Shown: piece after piece, positions 18,855 to 29,057 of the stretch
How the letters are laid out: each line of letters begins with the position of its first letter
Numbering within the stretch: position 1 is the stretch's first letter
Source: Candidatus Melainabacteria bacterium
GTDB taxonomy: Bacteria; Cyanobacteriota; Vampirovibrionia; Vampirovibrionales; Vampirovibrionaceae
Direction: 5' to 3'
NCBI GenBank assembly: GCA_902168245.1
Contig: CABHPA010000062.1
Span: 1 to 61,639 of the forward strand
DNA length: 61,639 nucleotides
Program-made: the position numbers and the translations under genes
The notes under the pieces: generated by a model
What the model was told of the DNA's origin: nothing
What the model saw: the letters and a program-made list of their open reading frames with translations, nothing else
Databases searched by the model: none

Positions 18855-19085
18855 TTATTTTTTGATCGTTTTCTTGAGCGACTTGCCACCTTTAGCACCT
18901 TTTTTAAAGACGGAACCCACTTTTTTGGTGTCCTTTTTAACCACAGACTCCACTTTTTCGGCGCCTTTTTGAATACTTTTTTCCGCTTTCTTCATCTCGC
19001 CGCCAAAGCTTTCCGCAAACGCGGCGGAAGCCAACAAGCCGCCCAACAACAAGGTTAACAAGCTCAGCGCAACTGGCTTTTTCAT
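18855..19085 (-). CDS. Small lysine-rich secreted protein
   Basis: 76 residues. A clear signal peptide (MKK, then hydrophobic ALSLLTLLLGGLLASAAFA, cut before ESFGG) precedes a mature part of about 52 residues of which 17 are Lys, arranged in KK pairs that would give a cationic helix. GAGGAT sits 8 bases before the ATG. I recognise no family; candidates are a cell-surface or nucleic-acid-binding basic peptide, or an antimicrobial-like peptide. It lies convergent to the fad operon. Its strong positive charge contrasts with the very acidic RTX protein encoded 1.6 kb away. Confidence 0.75.
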   Translation of the reverse strand: MKKPVALSLLTLLLGGLLASAAFAESFGGEMKKAEKSIQKGAEKVESVVKKDTKKVGSVFKKGAKGGKSLKKTIKK

Positions 19086-19260
19086 GATGTGCGATCCTCT
19101 ATTCTTTTGAAGAACAAACCGGGTTGGATTTGCCCACTTTAAACGAATTTGACGGACGCACAATCCATCATCAGGGCAAAATAAAAATTAGCCGAAAAGG
19201 GCTTGCACAATGCAAAATCGGCCCCTGTCCAAGTTGTTGCGCCAGGGCCAGCGGAGAAAA

Positions 19261-20097
19261 CTAAACCGGCCCGGCGGACTTGGCGCGAAGGTAAGCCCAG
19301 GGGGTTGGCCCGCCCCGGAATTCCCAGACGGCCAGCAATTGATCCAAGTGCTTTTGCCGGTTCAATTCGTTGAACTGACTGGGATTCCTGCCGCCATGAC
19401 CAATCATCTGAATCATGTGGCTGTCGCGGAACTGGTTCAGCAAATTTTCGGCCAATTGCGGCTTGCTTTCCACCCAATGCAATTCAATCAACATGTCCGC
19501 CTGGCGCAACGCGGGGCAAAGTTCGGGATTCAGCAACTCGTATTCCGCCCCTTCGCAATCGGAGACAATCAGGGCGCGCTCGTCCACCAGGCCCGGCCAG
19601 TCTTCAATACCAACCCGTCCGCCCACCAGCACCCGATCGGCAACGTTGTTCAGCTCCGCCAGTTCCTTGCAGGATGCCTGCGCCTTGGGATTAATATCGA
19701 ACGCCAGCACCTTAGCTTGCGGCAGGCAGCGGGCCAGCCCCACGGCGTAATAGCCTTCGGCGCAACCCACGTTAATCACCCGTTCATATAACCGCTTCTC
19801 GGAAATCATCTGGATTAACGGGTGCAATTCCTCTTCGTAACAGCCCAGCAACTTGGGAATGTAGCACCCTTCCGCCGCGCGCTGGTGAAACGCCATACCC
19901 GCGAACGGGCCGCTTTGCACCACGGCTTCTCCCAGTTGGCCAATCAGCATTTTGCGCAGGTAATCGACCCGGCCATACAAGATTAAATCCGTAATTCTGC
20001 CATATTTTTTACCTAAATCCAGTTCGGAATCTTCCAATACCTGCTCAATTTTCTTCAGGGTTTCCTGATACATCTGCTGGACGCTCACCAGATCCAT
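19261..20097 (-). CDS. Class I SAM-dependent methyltransferase-like protein
   Basis: 278 residues. INVGCAEGYYAVGLAR (about 108-123) is a SAM-binding motif I with the GxxxGY form, VLAFDIN follows as motif II, and LIVSDCEGAEYELL is the FkbM-like acidic motif. An N-terminal helical extension of about 100 residues is unassigned. Substrate unknown; FkbM-like enzymes often O-methylate sugars or lipids. Ribosome-site spacing is poor for the first ATG (GAGG one base away), so a GTG at 20088 or a later ATG may be the true start. Confidence 0.75.
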   Translation of the reverse strand: MDLVSVQQMYQETLKKIEQVLEDSELDLGKKYGRITDLILYGRVDYLRKMLIGQLGEAVVQSGPFAGMAFHQRAAEGCYIPKLLGCYEEELHPLIQMISEKRLYERVINVGCAEGYYAVGLARCLPQAKVLAFDINPKAQASCKELAELNNVADRVLVGGRVGIEDWPGLVDERALIVSDCEGAEYELLNPELCPALRQADMLIELHWVESKPQLAENLLNQFRDSHMIQMIGHGGRNPSQFNELNRQKHLDQLLAVWEFRGGPTPWAYLRAKSAGPV

Positions 20098-20649
20098 ACC
20101 TCGCTGTAATTAATAAGGGCGCATTCTGCTACCATTTTCAGGCCAAGCCCCTGTTTACGCATCCTATTGATAGGTTAGGGATCACGTTCCCTCTAGGGGG
20201 CATCCCATCATCCAGATCCAAAAAGAAGCCTCTTGGTTAAAAATGGCCATCATCCGGTTTGCGGATAAGTGATGCAACGTCTACACCATCCGGAGGAAAT
20301 CGCGCCGGTTTTCTCTCGCTCCGCTTCACTTCATGAACATCAAAAACATAACGGACGCGTGGCTTTCCCTACTAAAAGCAGCCTACGTTCCATAAAAATC
20401 AACCCATTTCAGGAAGCTTTGCGTAAAACCCTCTAGTCATAAGTCTTTCCACCTAGTATATAAAAATGATAAAAAACATTGTCACACACTCTAAAGTTTT
20501 CATAGAACCATCCGACAGTTATCCGTAAGCACTATTCAAAGGTGCAGCGCAAAGCTTTCCGAAACGAGTGATCTGTCCCGAGTGGCAACAATTTAAGACA
20601 CCGCGTTTCCCCCTTCTATTTCCCATCCCCCCCAAGGAGGTTTCTATTT
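20098..20649. other. Long upstream region of the RTX gene
   Basis: 552 bases without a gene, between the divergent methyltransferase and RTX genes. It holds a hairpin CATCATCCG/CGGAT..TGATG at 20248-20274 and AT-rich blocks around 20455-20480 that could act as promoter elements; I cannot fix a convincing -35/-10 pair. The RTX ribosome site is a perfect AAGGAGG at 20635-20641, 8 bases before the ATG, the strongest in the window, which implies high expression. Confidence 0.5.
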
Positions 20650-23600
20650 ATGGCTAACTATACCGGAACATCCGCGAATAACAACTACACCGGAACCAGC
20701 GGTGCCGATACCATATCGGGCGGCGGCGGCAACGATTCCTTAACCGGTGGCGCAGGGAACGATTCGATGGATGGGGGAATTGGGAACGATAACCTGCATG
20801 GCGGCCTGGGCGTCGATACCATCCTGGGTGGCAGCGGGAACGATTCTCTCTATGGGGATGCCGGGAACGACAGCCTGAACGGCGGCGCGGGCAACGATAC
20901 CATTTACGCTTCCGCCAGCGACGGCAACGACACCATGGACGGCGGGGCCGATTTCGACATCGCCAACTACACCGGCGCAGGCACCACCGCCATTACCTAC
21001 GACGTGAGCGGCGGAACCATTACCCAGGGCAGCGCGGTGGATACCATCAGCAATATCGAAAAAGTAGTGGCCGCCACCACCACGAAAGATACCCTCAACT
21101 TCAACGCCACGTCATCCAATGTAACCTTTAACATTAATACCGGCGTGGTCAGCGGGGTCAGCGGCCTAGTTTCCGCCATCAGTTTTGAAAACGTCACCGG
21201 CGGCACCGGCAACGATACCTTTGTGGGCAGTACCGTCGCAAACGCCATTACCGGCGGAGACGGCAACGACACCATTACCGGCGGCGCGGGCAACGACACG
21301 ATGACCGGTGGAAACGGCGACGATAAATTTATCGAAACCACCGGTAACGGCGGCGACACCATTACCGGCGGCGCGGGTACCGATACCGTCACCTATGACG
21401 ACAACACCGCCGCCAGCGCTGTGTCACTGAACGTGTACAGCGGTGCTGCAGTTCGAGCCACCCAAACCGATACCCTGAGCGGCATTGAAACCGTCACCGG
21501 CACCGACGCCACCAGCGACACCATTACCGCAGCGGGGGCAACCAGCACGGTTACGGTGGATTTGAGCGGCGGCACCGTTTCCGGCGCGGGCGCGGCCAGT
21601 GGCATCGCCACCATCAGCCAGTTTGAAAACATTGTCGGCGGCACCGCAGGCGACACCCTGACCGGCAGCAGCGGCGCCAACAATATTGACGGCGGCGCGG
21701 GCAACGATACCATTGACGCGGGTGGCGGCAACGACACCGTTACCGGCGGCGCGGGCAACGACAGCGTGGATACGGGCGCGGGCAACGACAATATTAACGA
21801 AGCCAGCACCAGCGGCTCCGATACCTACGAAGGCGGCGCAGGCACCGATACCGTAAACTACGACGACAACAGCGCATCGCTGGCCAGCACCTTAACATTG
21901 AGCGCAACCGACGGCACCGTCACCCGGAACTCGGCCACAGACACCCTGGTCAACATTGAGCGGGTCATCGGCACCGATTCCACCTCCGACAGCATTAACG
22001 CCAGCGCCCTGTCAGCAGACGTCAGCATCAACCTGGGCAGCGGGGCGCTTTCCCTCAGCGGCAACGCCATTACCTTCGTCAGCCAGTTCGAGAACATCAC
22101 CGGCGGCGACGGCAACGATACCCTGACTGGCAGCGCGGCCAACAACAACATTGCGGGCGGCAACGGCAACGACGTCGTTTCCGGCGGTATTGGCAACGAC
22201 ACCGTTGACGGCGGCGCGGGCAACGACACCGTGAACGGCGACACCGGCAACGACAGCGTCACCGGCGGGGCAGGCAACGACAGCGTCACCGGCGGCGACG
22301 GCAACGATACCCTGAGTGGTGGCGCCGATAACGACACCATCGACGGCGGCGCGGGCAACGACACCATTAACGCCACCAACACCGACGGCACGGACACCAT
22401 TGAAGGCGGGGCCGGCACCGATACGTTGAACTACGACGATAACGTCAGCAGCGCGGCCGTATCGCTGGATTTGGACGCAGGCACAGCCACCCGCAGCACC
22501 GAGGTGGACACCATCACCAACGTGGAACGCGTCATCGGCACCGACGCCACCACTGATACCGTGGTGGGCGACACTGACGGCTTCAGCGTCAACCTGGCCA
22601 CCGGGGCGGTTTCCGGCACCGCCAGCGGCGTCACCTATGTCAGCCAGTTCGAGAACGTGACCGGCGGCGCGGGCGATGACACCATTACCGGCAGCACCGG
22701 CAACAACACCCTGACCGGCGCGGCAGGCAACGACAGCATGGACGGCGGCGCAGGCAACGACAACATTACCGGCGGCGCGGACGAGGACACCATTCTCGGC
22801 GGCACGGGCAACGACACCCTAGATGGCGGCTCCGAAAACGACACCTTCCGGGAAGTGGCCAGCAACGGCTCCGACAGCATCGACGGCGGCGCCGATACGG
22901 ATACCGTGACCTACGACGACGGAACCACCGCCACCGCAGTCACCCTGAACCTGGCCACCGGCAACATGACCGCGGCGCGGGGCAGCGATACCGATACGCT
23001 CACCAACATCGAGTCGGTGACAGCCACCGACGCCACCACGGATACCCTCAGCGGCTCCGCCCTCAGCACCGACTTGACCATTGACCTGACCGCAGGCACG
23101 GTCAGCGGGGCGGCTAACGGCCTGGCCACCATCAGCCAGTTCGAGAACGTGACCGGCGGCACCGGCAACGACGACATTACCGGCGACACCGGCAACAACA
23201 CCCTGAACGGCGGCGACGGCAACGACACCCTGGACGGCGCGACCGGCAACGATACGGAAAGCGGCGGCGCGGGCGATGACAGCGTGGACGGCGGCGCGGG
23301 CAACGACAGCCTGGACGGCGGCGCAGGCAACGACACCGTGAACGGCGGGGCCGACAACGACACCATTACCGGCGGCGCGGGCAACGACACCCTGGATGGC
23401 GGCTCCGAAAACGACACCTTCAACGAGACCACCGGCAACGGCGAAGATGCGATTGAAGGCGGCGCGGGCACCGACACCGTGACTTACGACGACGGCACCA
23501 CCGCCACGGCAGTCACCCTGACCTTGAGTTCCAGCGACATGACCGCCACTCGCGCAACCGAGGACGACACCCTGACCAACGTGGAACGGGTGGTCGGAAC

Positions 23601-26600
23601 CGATGCCACCACCGATAGCATCGACGCTTCGGCCCTGGCCACCGATCTTACCATCAACCTCAGCACGGGCGCAGTCTCCGGCGCGGCCAACGGCCTGACT
23701 TACGTCAGCCAGTTCGAGCGCGTCACCGGCGGCGACGGCAACGACACCATTACCGGCGACACCAGCAACAACACCATCAGTTCCGGTGCGGGCAACGACA
23801 CCCTGGACGGCGGCGCGGGCAACGACACCCTGACTGGCGGCGATGATAACGACAGCATTTCCGGCGGTGCGGGTAACGACACCATTACCGCCACCGATGT
23901 GGATGGCACCGACACCATCGACGGCGGCGCGGGCAACGATGTGCTGAACTACGACGACGGCACCAGCACCAACGACCTGACGCTGAACCTGGGAGCAACT
24001 ACCACGGCAGTCCGCAGCTCGGAAACGGACACCCTGACCAACGTGGAAACCGTCACCGGCACCGACGCCACCACCGACACCATCAGCGCCTCCACGGTCA
24101 CTTCCAACGTGACCATCAACCTGACCACCGGGGTGGCCAGCGTCACCGGCAGCTCGGTGGTCGCCTTCAGCCAGTTCGAGAACGTGACCGGCGGCGACGG
24201 CAACGACACCCTGACCGGCAGCAGCGCAGCCAACACCATTGACGGCGGCGCGGCCAACGACACCATTACCGGCGGCGCGGGAGCCGATACGCTGGACGGC
24301 GGCGCGGACAACGACACCTTTAATGAAGCCACCGGCGATGGCGCGGACACCATTGAAGGCGGGACAGGCACCGATACCGTGAACTACGACGACAGCACCT
24401 CCGCCACCGCAGTCACCCTGAACATCGGCTCCAGCGATATGACCGGCGTACGGGCAACCCAGACCGATACCCTCACCAACATAGAACGGGTGGTCGGTAC
24501 GGACGCCACCTCCGATACCATCAGCGGCTCCACCCTCAGCGCGGATCTGACCATTGACCTGTCCGCAGGCACGGTCAGCGGCACGGCGGTGGGCCTGGCT
24601 ACCATCAGCCAGTTCGAGAACGTGACCGGCGGCACCGGCAACGACACCATTACCGGCGACACCAACAATAACAACCTGGATGCCGGGGACGGCGAAGACA
24701 CCATTAGCGGCGGCGCGGGCAACGACACCGTGGCTGGCGGCGCAGGCAACGATAGCCTGGACGGCGGCGCGGGCAACGACACCATTACCGGCGGTGCGGA
24801 CAACGACACCATTACCGGCGGCGCAGGCAACGACAACCTGGACGGCGGCTCCGAAAATGATTCGTTCGTGGCTACCGACAACGACGGCAACGATACCATT
24901 AACGGCGGCGCGGGTACGGATGATGAAATCAGCTACGACGACGGCACCAGCACCCACGCGACAACCCTGAACATTGCCGCCTCCAACATGACGGTGGTTC
25001 GGGCCACATCCACCGCAGGCACCAATAACACGGACACCATCACCAACGTGGAACGCATCATCGGCACCGATGCCACCAGCGACACCATCAGCGCCTCTAC
25101 CCTGACTGCGGATGTCACCATCGATCTCGGCGCGAACACGGTCAGCGGCACGGCGGTGGGCCTCACCTACGTCAGCCAGTTCGAGAACGTGACCGGCGGC
25201 AGCGGCAACGACACCATTACCGGCGACGCCAACGACAACACCCTGAACGGCGGCGCGGCAAACGATACCGTGGCAGGCGCGGCAGGCAACGACACCATGG
25301 TGGGCGGCCTGGGCAACGACAGCCTGGACGGCGGGGCCGACAACGACACCTTCACCGAAGTGGCCTCCAACGGCTCAGACACCATTGAGGGCGGCGCGGA
25401 CACCGATACCGTGAACTACGACGACAACACCTCCTCCAGCGCCCTGACGGTAAACCTGAACGTGGGCGACACCACCGTGGTTCGCGGCGCGGATACCGAC
25501 ACCCTGACCAACGTCGAGCGGATCGTCGGCACCGACGCCACCACCGACACCATTAACGCCACCAACCAGACCGGCGACATCAGCATCGATCTCAGCACCG
25601 GAACCGCCAGCGGCGTCTCAACGGGAGTCGTGTTCCTCAGCCAGTTCGAGAACGTGACCGGCGGCGCGGGCAACGATACCCTGACCGGCACCACCGCAGC
25701 CAACACCATTGACGGCGGCGCGGCCAACGACACCATTGACGGCGGCAGCGGCAACGACTCCCTGCTGGGCGGCGCGGGCGACGACAGCGTGGCGGGCAGT
25801 GCGGGCGACGACACCATTACCGGCGGTGCGGGCAACGACAGTCTGGACGGCGGCGCGGCAAACGACACCTTTAACGAGACCGACGCCAACGGCGAAGATA
25901 CCATCGAAGGGGGCGCGGGCACCGATACCGTGACCTACGACGACGGTACCAGCACCAACGCCCTTACCCTGACCCTGGGCGCCACCACCACCGCCGACCG
26001 CAGTTCGGAAACGGACACCCTGACCAACGTGGAACGGGTAACCGGCACCGACGCCACCACGGATGAAGTCTCGGCGGCGGGCGTCGCCAGCGACGTGACC
26101 ATCAACCTGGCCACCGGGGTGGCCAGCGTCACTGGCAGCTCGGTTGTGACCCTCAGCCAGTTCGAGAATGTGACCGGCGGCGACGGCAACGACACCCTAA
26201 CCGGCGACGCCAACGACAACACCATTGTAGGCGGCGCAGCCAACGATACCATTGTGGGCGGCGCGGGCAACGACAGCCTGGATGGCGGGGCGGACAACGA
26301 CACCTTTACAATGGGCACCAGCCACGGCGATGACACGGTTGAAGGCGGCGCAGGCACCGATACGGTCAGCTACAGCACCGACAGCACCATCACCCTGGAT
26401 CTGAACGGCGGGGTCGCTTTCAACGCCACCTCCTCCGATACGCTGCTCAACATCGAGAGCGTGGTGGCCTACAGCGGCTCCAGCGACATACTGGACGGCT
26501 CGGCGGAAACTGCGGATCTCACCATTGACCTGTCGGCAGGCACGGTCAGCGGTTCCACCAGCGGCATCACCACCGTCAGCGGCTTCGAGATCGTCTACGG

Positions 26601-28032
26601 CGGCGAGGGCAACGACGACATCACCGGCGGCACGGGCAACGACACCATCTACGGCGGCTCTGCAAACGACACGGTGGATGGCGGCAGCGGCAACGACGTC
26701 ATCTACGGCGGCAGCGGCAACGACGACATTACTGGCAGCGCGGGCAACGACACCATCTACCAGGACGCCTTCCACGGCACAGACACCATTGATGGCGGCG
26801 CAGACACCGACACCGTGAACTACACCAACATCGGCACCGCAATCAGCCTGATCATCGGCGCATCGGACAACACGGTGGATGACGGAAACTCGGTGGACAC
26901 CCTGTCCAACGTGGAAACCATCGTAGCCTCCACCGGCACTGGCGACTTGGTAGACGCATCGGCCGCCACCGGCGACCTGACCATCAACCTGGGCGGCACC
27001 AGCTCCGGCATTAACGGGGTCGACACCCTCACCGGGTTCGAAGACGTCACCGGCGGCGCGGGCAACGACACCATCACCGGCAACAGCAGCGACAACACCA
27101 TTGATGGCGGCGCGGCCAACGACACCATCGACGCTGGAGCAGGCAACGACACCATTACCGGCGGGGCGGGCGACGACAACCTGACTGGCGGCGCGGGCAA
27201 CGACACCTTTACCCAGCTCAGCGGCCACGGCGACGACACCATTGTGGGCGGCTCCGATACCGACACGGTGGACTACAGCAGCGACGCCACCATTACCCTG
27301 ACCACCGCAGCAGGCACCGTGGGCGACGGCACCGACACCGACACCCTGACCCTCAGCGGAATCGAGCGGATCATCGCCTTCACCGGGACGGCTGACACCA
27401 TCGACGCCTCCGGCGCGACGGCCAACATCAGCCTGGATATGTCCACCGGCACGACCTCGGGAATCGGGGGACTCACCTACCTGGGCGGGTTCGAACACTT
27501 CACCGGCGGCAGCGGCAACGACACCGTCACCGGCACCACGGATGCCAACACCATCGACGGCGGCGACGGCGCCGATACGCTGGACGGCGGCGACGGCAAC
27601 GACTCGCTGACCGGCGGCATCGGCAACGACAGCGTGACCGGCGGCGCAGGCGATGATACCCTGGAGGGCGGCACCGGCAACGACACCCTGGTGGGCGGCG
27701 CCGATGACGACACCTACCAGAGCTTCACCGGCAGCTTCGGGGCCGATATCATCAACGACGAATCGGGCGATCACGACGTGCTGGATCTCAGCAGCTACCA
27801 GCTCAGCGACGTGACATCCTGGACAGCGGTGGATTCGTCCTCCGACGCGGACAGCTACCTCGACAGTCTGAGACTGACCTTCTCCGGCGGCGACACCATC
27901 ACCATCCAGAGCTACTTCTCCAACGACAGCACGGATGCCCACACGGTCGGTTCCGGCGCGGGCTACATCGAAACCCTGAGTTTCAGCGACGACAGCTACG
28001 TGGATCTCACCCAGGTACACACGCTGGATTAA
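20650..28032 (+). CDS. Giant RTX-repeat secreted protein
   Basis: 2460 residues made almost entirely of Ca-binding nonapeptide repeats (GGxGNDxxx) arranged in about 14 modules. Each module is an RTX block, then a D-T-V-x-Y-D-D segment, a T-x-(V/I)-E-x-(V/I)-x-(G/A)-T-D-A-T segment, and a beta-rich stretch ending S-Q-F-E-N-V-T-G-G. Tyr-Asp-Asp landmarks recur every 440-575 bp. There is no N-terminal signal peptide. The last about 100 residues lose the repeats and end in a hydrophobic/acidic tail typical of type I secretion signals. I see only three Lys, all in the first about 240 residues, no Cys, and one Trp near the end. No enzymatic or pore-forming domain is visible, so an adhesin, surface layer or matrix protein is more likely than a toxin. 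Export by the downstream ABC/HlyD/TolC set is inferred from position. Confidence 0.9.
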   Translation: MANYTGTSANNNYTGTSGADTISGGGGNDSLTGGAGNDSMDGGIGNDNLHGGLGVDTILGGSGNDSLYGDAGNDSLNGGAGNDTIYASASDGNDTMDGGADFDIANYTGAGTTAITYDVSGGTITQGSAVDTISNIEKVVAATTTKDTLNFNATSSNVTFNINTGVVSGVSGLVSAISFENVTGGTGNDTFVGSTVANAITGGDGNDTITGGAGNDTMTGGNGDDKFIETTGNGGDTITGGAGTDTVTYDDNTAASAVSLNVYSGAAVRATQTDTLSGIETVTGTDATSDTITAAGATSTVTVDLSGGTVSGAGAASGIATISQFENIVGGTAGDTLTGSSGANNIDGGAGNDTIDAGGGNDTVTGGAGNDSVDTGAGNDNINEASTSGSDTYEGGAGTDTVNYDDNSASLASTLTLSATDGTVTRNSATDTLVNIERVIGTDSTSDSINASALSADVSINLGSGALSLSGNAITFVSQFENITGGDGNDTLTGSAANNNIAGGNGNDVVSGGIGNDTVDGGAGNDTVNGDTGNDSVTGGAGNDSVTGGDGNDTLSGGADNDTIDGGAGNDTINATNTDGTDTIEGGAGTDTLNYDDNVSSAAVSLDLDAGTATRSTEVDTITNVERVIGTDATTDTVVGDTDGFSVNLATGAVSGTASGVTYVSQFENVTGGAGDDTITGSTGNNTLTGAAGNDSMDGGAGNDNITGGADEDTILGGTGNDTLDGGSENDTFREVASNGSDSIDGGADTDTVTYDDGTTATAVTLNLATGNMTAARGSDTDTLTNIESVTATDATTDTLSGSALSTDLTIDLTAGTVSGAANGLATISQFENVTGGTGNDDITGDTGNNTLNGGDGNDTLDGATGNDTESGGAGDDSVDGGAGNDSLDGGAGNDTVNGGADNDTITGGAGNDTLDGGSENDTFNETTGNGEDAIEGGAGTDTVTYDDGTTATAVTLTLSSSDMTATRATEDDTLTNVERVVGTDATTDSIDASALATDLTINLSTGAVSGAANGLTYVSQFERVTGGDGNDTITGDTSNNTISSGAGNDTLDGGAGNDTLTGGDDNDSISGGAGNDTITATDVDGTDTIDGGAGNDVLNYDDGTSTNDLTLNLGATTTAVRSSETDTLTNVETVTGTDATTDTISASTVTSNVTINLTTGVASVTGSSVVAFSQFENVTGGDGNDTLTGSSAANTIDGGAANDTITGGAGADTLDGGADNDTFNEATGDGADTIEGGTGTDTVNYDDSTSATAVTLNIGSSDMTGVRATQTDTLTNIERVVGTDATSDTISGSTLSADLTIDLSAGTVSGTAVGLATISQFENVTGGTGNDTITGDTNNNNLDAGDGEDTISGGAGNDTVAGGAGNDSLDGGAGNDTITGGADNDTITGGAGNDNLDGGSENDSFVATDNDGNDTINGGAGTDDEISYDDGTSTHATTLNIAASNMTVVRATSTAGTNNTDTITNVERIIGTDATSDTISASTLTADVTIDLGANTVSGTAVGLTYVSQFENVTGGSGNDTITGDANDNTLNGGAANDTVAGAAGNDTMVGGLGNDSLDGGADNDTFTEVASNGSDTIEGGADTDTVNYDDNTSSSALTVNLNVGDTTVVRGADTDTLTNVERIVGTDATTDTINATNQTGDISIDLSTGTASGVSTGVVFLSQFENVTGGAGNDTLTGTTAANTIDGGAANDTIDGGSGNDSLLGGAGDDSVAGSAGDDTITGGAGNDSLDGGAANDTFNETDANGEDTIEGGAGTDTVTYDDGTSTNALTLTLGATTTADRSSETDTLTNVERVTGTDATTDEVSAAGVASDVTINLATGVASVTGSSVVTLSQFENVTGGDGNDTLTGDANDNTIVGGAANDTIVGGAGNDSLDGGADNDTFTMGTSHGDDTVEGGAGTDTVSYSTDSTITLDLNGGVAFNATSSDTLLNIESVVAYSGSSDILDGSAETADLTIDLSAGTVSGSTSGITTVSGFEIVYGGEGNDDITGGTGNDTIYGGSANDTVDGGSGNDVIYGGSGNDDITGSAGNDTIYQDAFHGTDTIDGGADTDTVNYTNIGTAISLIIGASDNTVDDGNSVDTLSNVETIVASTGTGDLVDASAATGDLTINLGGTSSGINGVDTLTGFEDVTGGAGNDTITGNSSDNTIDGGAANDTIDAGAGNDTITGGAGDDNLTGGAGNDTFTQLSGHGDDTIVGGSDTDTVDYSSDATITLTTAAGTVGDGTDTDTLTLSGIERIIAFTGTADTIDASGATANISLDMSTGTTSGIGGLTYLGGFEHFTGGSGNDTVTGTTDANTIDGGDGADTLDGGDGNDSLTGGIGNDSVTGGAGDDTLEGGTGNDTLVGGADDDTYQSFTGSFGADIINDESGDHDVLDLSSYQLSDVTSWTAVDSSSDADSYLDSLRLTFSGGDTITIQSYFSNDSTDAHTVGSGAGYIETLSFSDDSYVDLTQVHTLD

Positions 28033-28066
28033 TCGCCCCGCAGTCGAAAAGAGAAAAACCATCCCC

Positions 28067-28095
28067 GGAAAAAGCCCGAAAGGGCTTTTTCCCGT
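28067..28095 (+). terminator. Intrinsic terminator after the RTX gene
   Basis: GGAAAAAGCCC (28067-28077) and GGGCTTTTTCC (28082-28092) form a perfect 11-bp stem with a GAAA tetraloop; the T-run is part of the 3' arm. It separates the RTX transcript from the secretion operon. Confidence 0.9.
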
Positions 28096-28175
28096 TCCAT
28101 CCGGTGCATGGGCAAGCCGAAACCAGACCCACCGCCCACCCGATCTGGATTCCGCACAGTTCCTATATCTGATCG

Positions 28176-28205
28176 ATGAAACCCCGATCTTTCCCCTCCT
28201 ATACT
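28176..28205 (+). promoter_or_regulatory. Candidate promoter of the secretion operon
   Basis: ATGAAA at 28176-28181 (four of six to TTGACA) and TATACT at 28200-28205 (five of six) with an 18-bp spacer. Start of transcription near 28212 would leave a leader of about 40 nt. It lies between the RTX terminator and the isomerase gene, which fits separate regulation of substrate and exporter. Confidence 0.45.
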
Positions 28206-28250
28206 GACACTATCCATTCAAGAGCGAGCGTGGGAAATCAGGGAACATAC

Positions 28251-29057
28251 ATGGTGAGTCGGATCCGCATTCAGTTATGGGATGAGGCCATTGAGGTTTC
28301 GCATGCCTTCAGTCGGCTCCGCGATGCGGGGCTGGATGAGGCTCCCTTGCAACTGCTGACCGAGCAGTTGATTATTGAACGCAGCCTGCGCGATTATAGG
28401 ATTATCGAGGACAGCTTCAACCCCGACGCCTTATTGGCGGACTATCGCGCCAATCTTTCCCCGCCCCAGCAAGCCAAGCTGGACGAGGAACTGCAAAACG
28501 CCCCGGATACCCGCCAACGCCTGTTAAGCCGCCTTTTGCTGGAAGCGCGGCTAAAAACGCTGAAAGCCAAAGTCATTCCTTCCCCGCTCATTCAGGACGC
28601 CTTTATCAATTACAAATCGCAGCGGGAGAACGTGGTGTTCCAGGTGCTGCGGCTACCTGCCGAAAAGCTGGCCCGCGAGCTGTATTTCCGGTTCCAGCAT
28701 GACCATTATGATTTTGACCGCATGGTTCGCGAGCATGCCGAAGTGAAAGAAGCCGAAGAGGGTGGACTGGTCGGCCCGGTTCCCATCGGCAAGGTCAAGG
28801 CGGAACTGAAACAGCAACTGGCCCTGTTGAAACCCGGCGAATGCAGCGCGCCTTTTTCGGTCGGCCCGCGCCGCTGGATGCTGGTGCGCCTGCTGAGGCG
28901 CGATAACCTGCTAATGACCCCTGAGCTGGAAACCCAACTGCGGGAAGGGCTTTTTTCCAGTTGGCTACAACAGCAAAGCAATTCCGCCCGCAACATGCCC
29001 GCCGCGCTGGGCCTGTCCCAGAGCGCGCAAATCAACCCGGAGGCAAGCTTGCGGTGA
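28251..29057 (+). CDS. PpiC/SurA-like peptidyl-prolyl isomerase of the type I secretion locus
   Basis: 268 residues. An N-terminal helical part (about 1-130) precedes a parvulin-like segment (about 131-235: ENVVFQVLRLP, AEVKEAEEGGLVGPVPIGKV, LLKPGECSAPFSVGPRRWMLVRLL). No signal peptide is visible, so it is probably cytoplasmic. In cyanobacteria, genes of this type sit beside HlyD/ABC exporters, so a role in keeping the RTX substrate export-ready is plausible. The ATG at 28251 (MVSRIRIQLWDE) has AGGGA upstream; the frame is open 25 codons further. The stop overlaps the ABC gene by 4 bp (GTGA). Confidence 0.75.
   Translation: MVSRIRIQLWDEAIEVSHAFSRLRDAGLDEAPLQLLTEQLIIERSLRDYRIIEDSFNPDALLADYRANLSPPQQAKLDEELQNAPDTRQRLLSRLLLEARLKTLKAKVIPSPLIQDAFINYKSQRENVVFQVLRLPAEKLARELYFRFQHDHYDFDRMVREHAEVKEAEEGGLVGPVPIGKVKAELKQQLALLKPGECSAPFSVGPRRWMLVRLLRRDNLLMTPELETQLREGLFSSWLQQQSNSARNMPAALGLSQSAQINPEASLR

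Noticed and set aside
20650..28032. RTX pore-forming toxin (hemolysin)
   Set aside because: No hydrophobic pore domain, no acylation site and no hlyC-like acyltransferase gene; the protein is repeats almost end to end.
22819..28062. Long open frames on the minus strand inside the RTX gene (712 and 621 codons)
   Set aside because: They arise from the strict codon periodicity and GC bias of the GGxGND repeats; their translations are low-complexity Ala/Gly/Val and lack ribosome sites.
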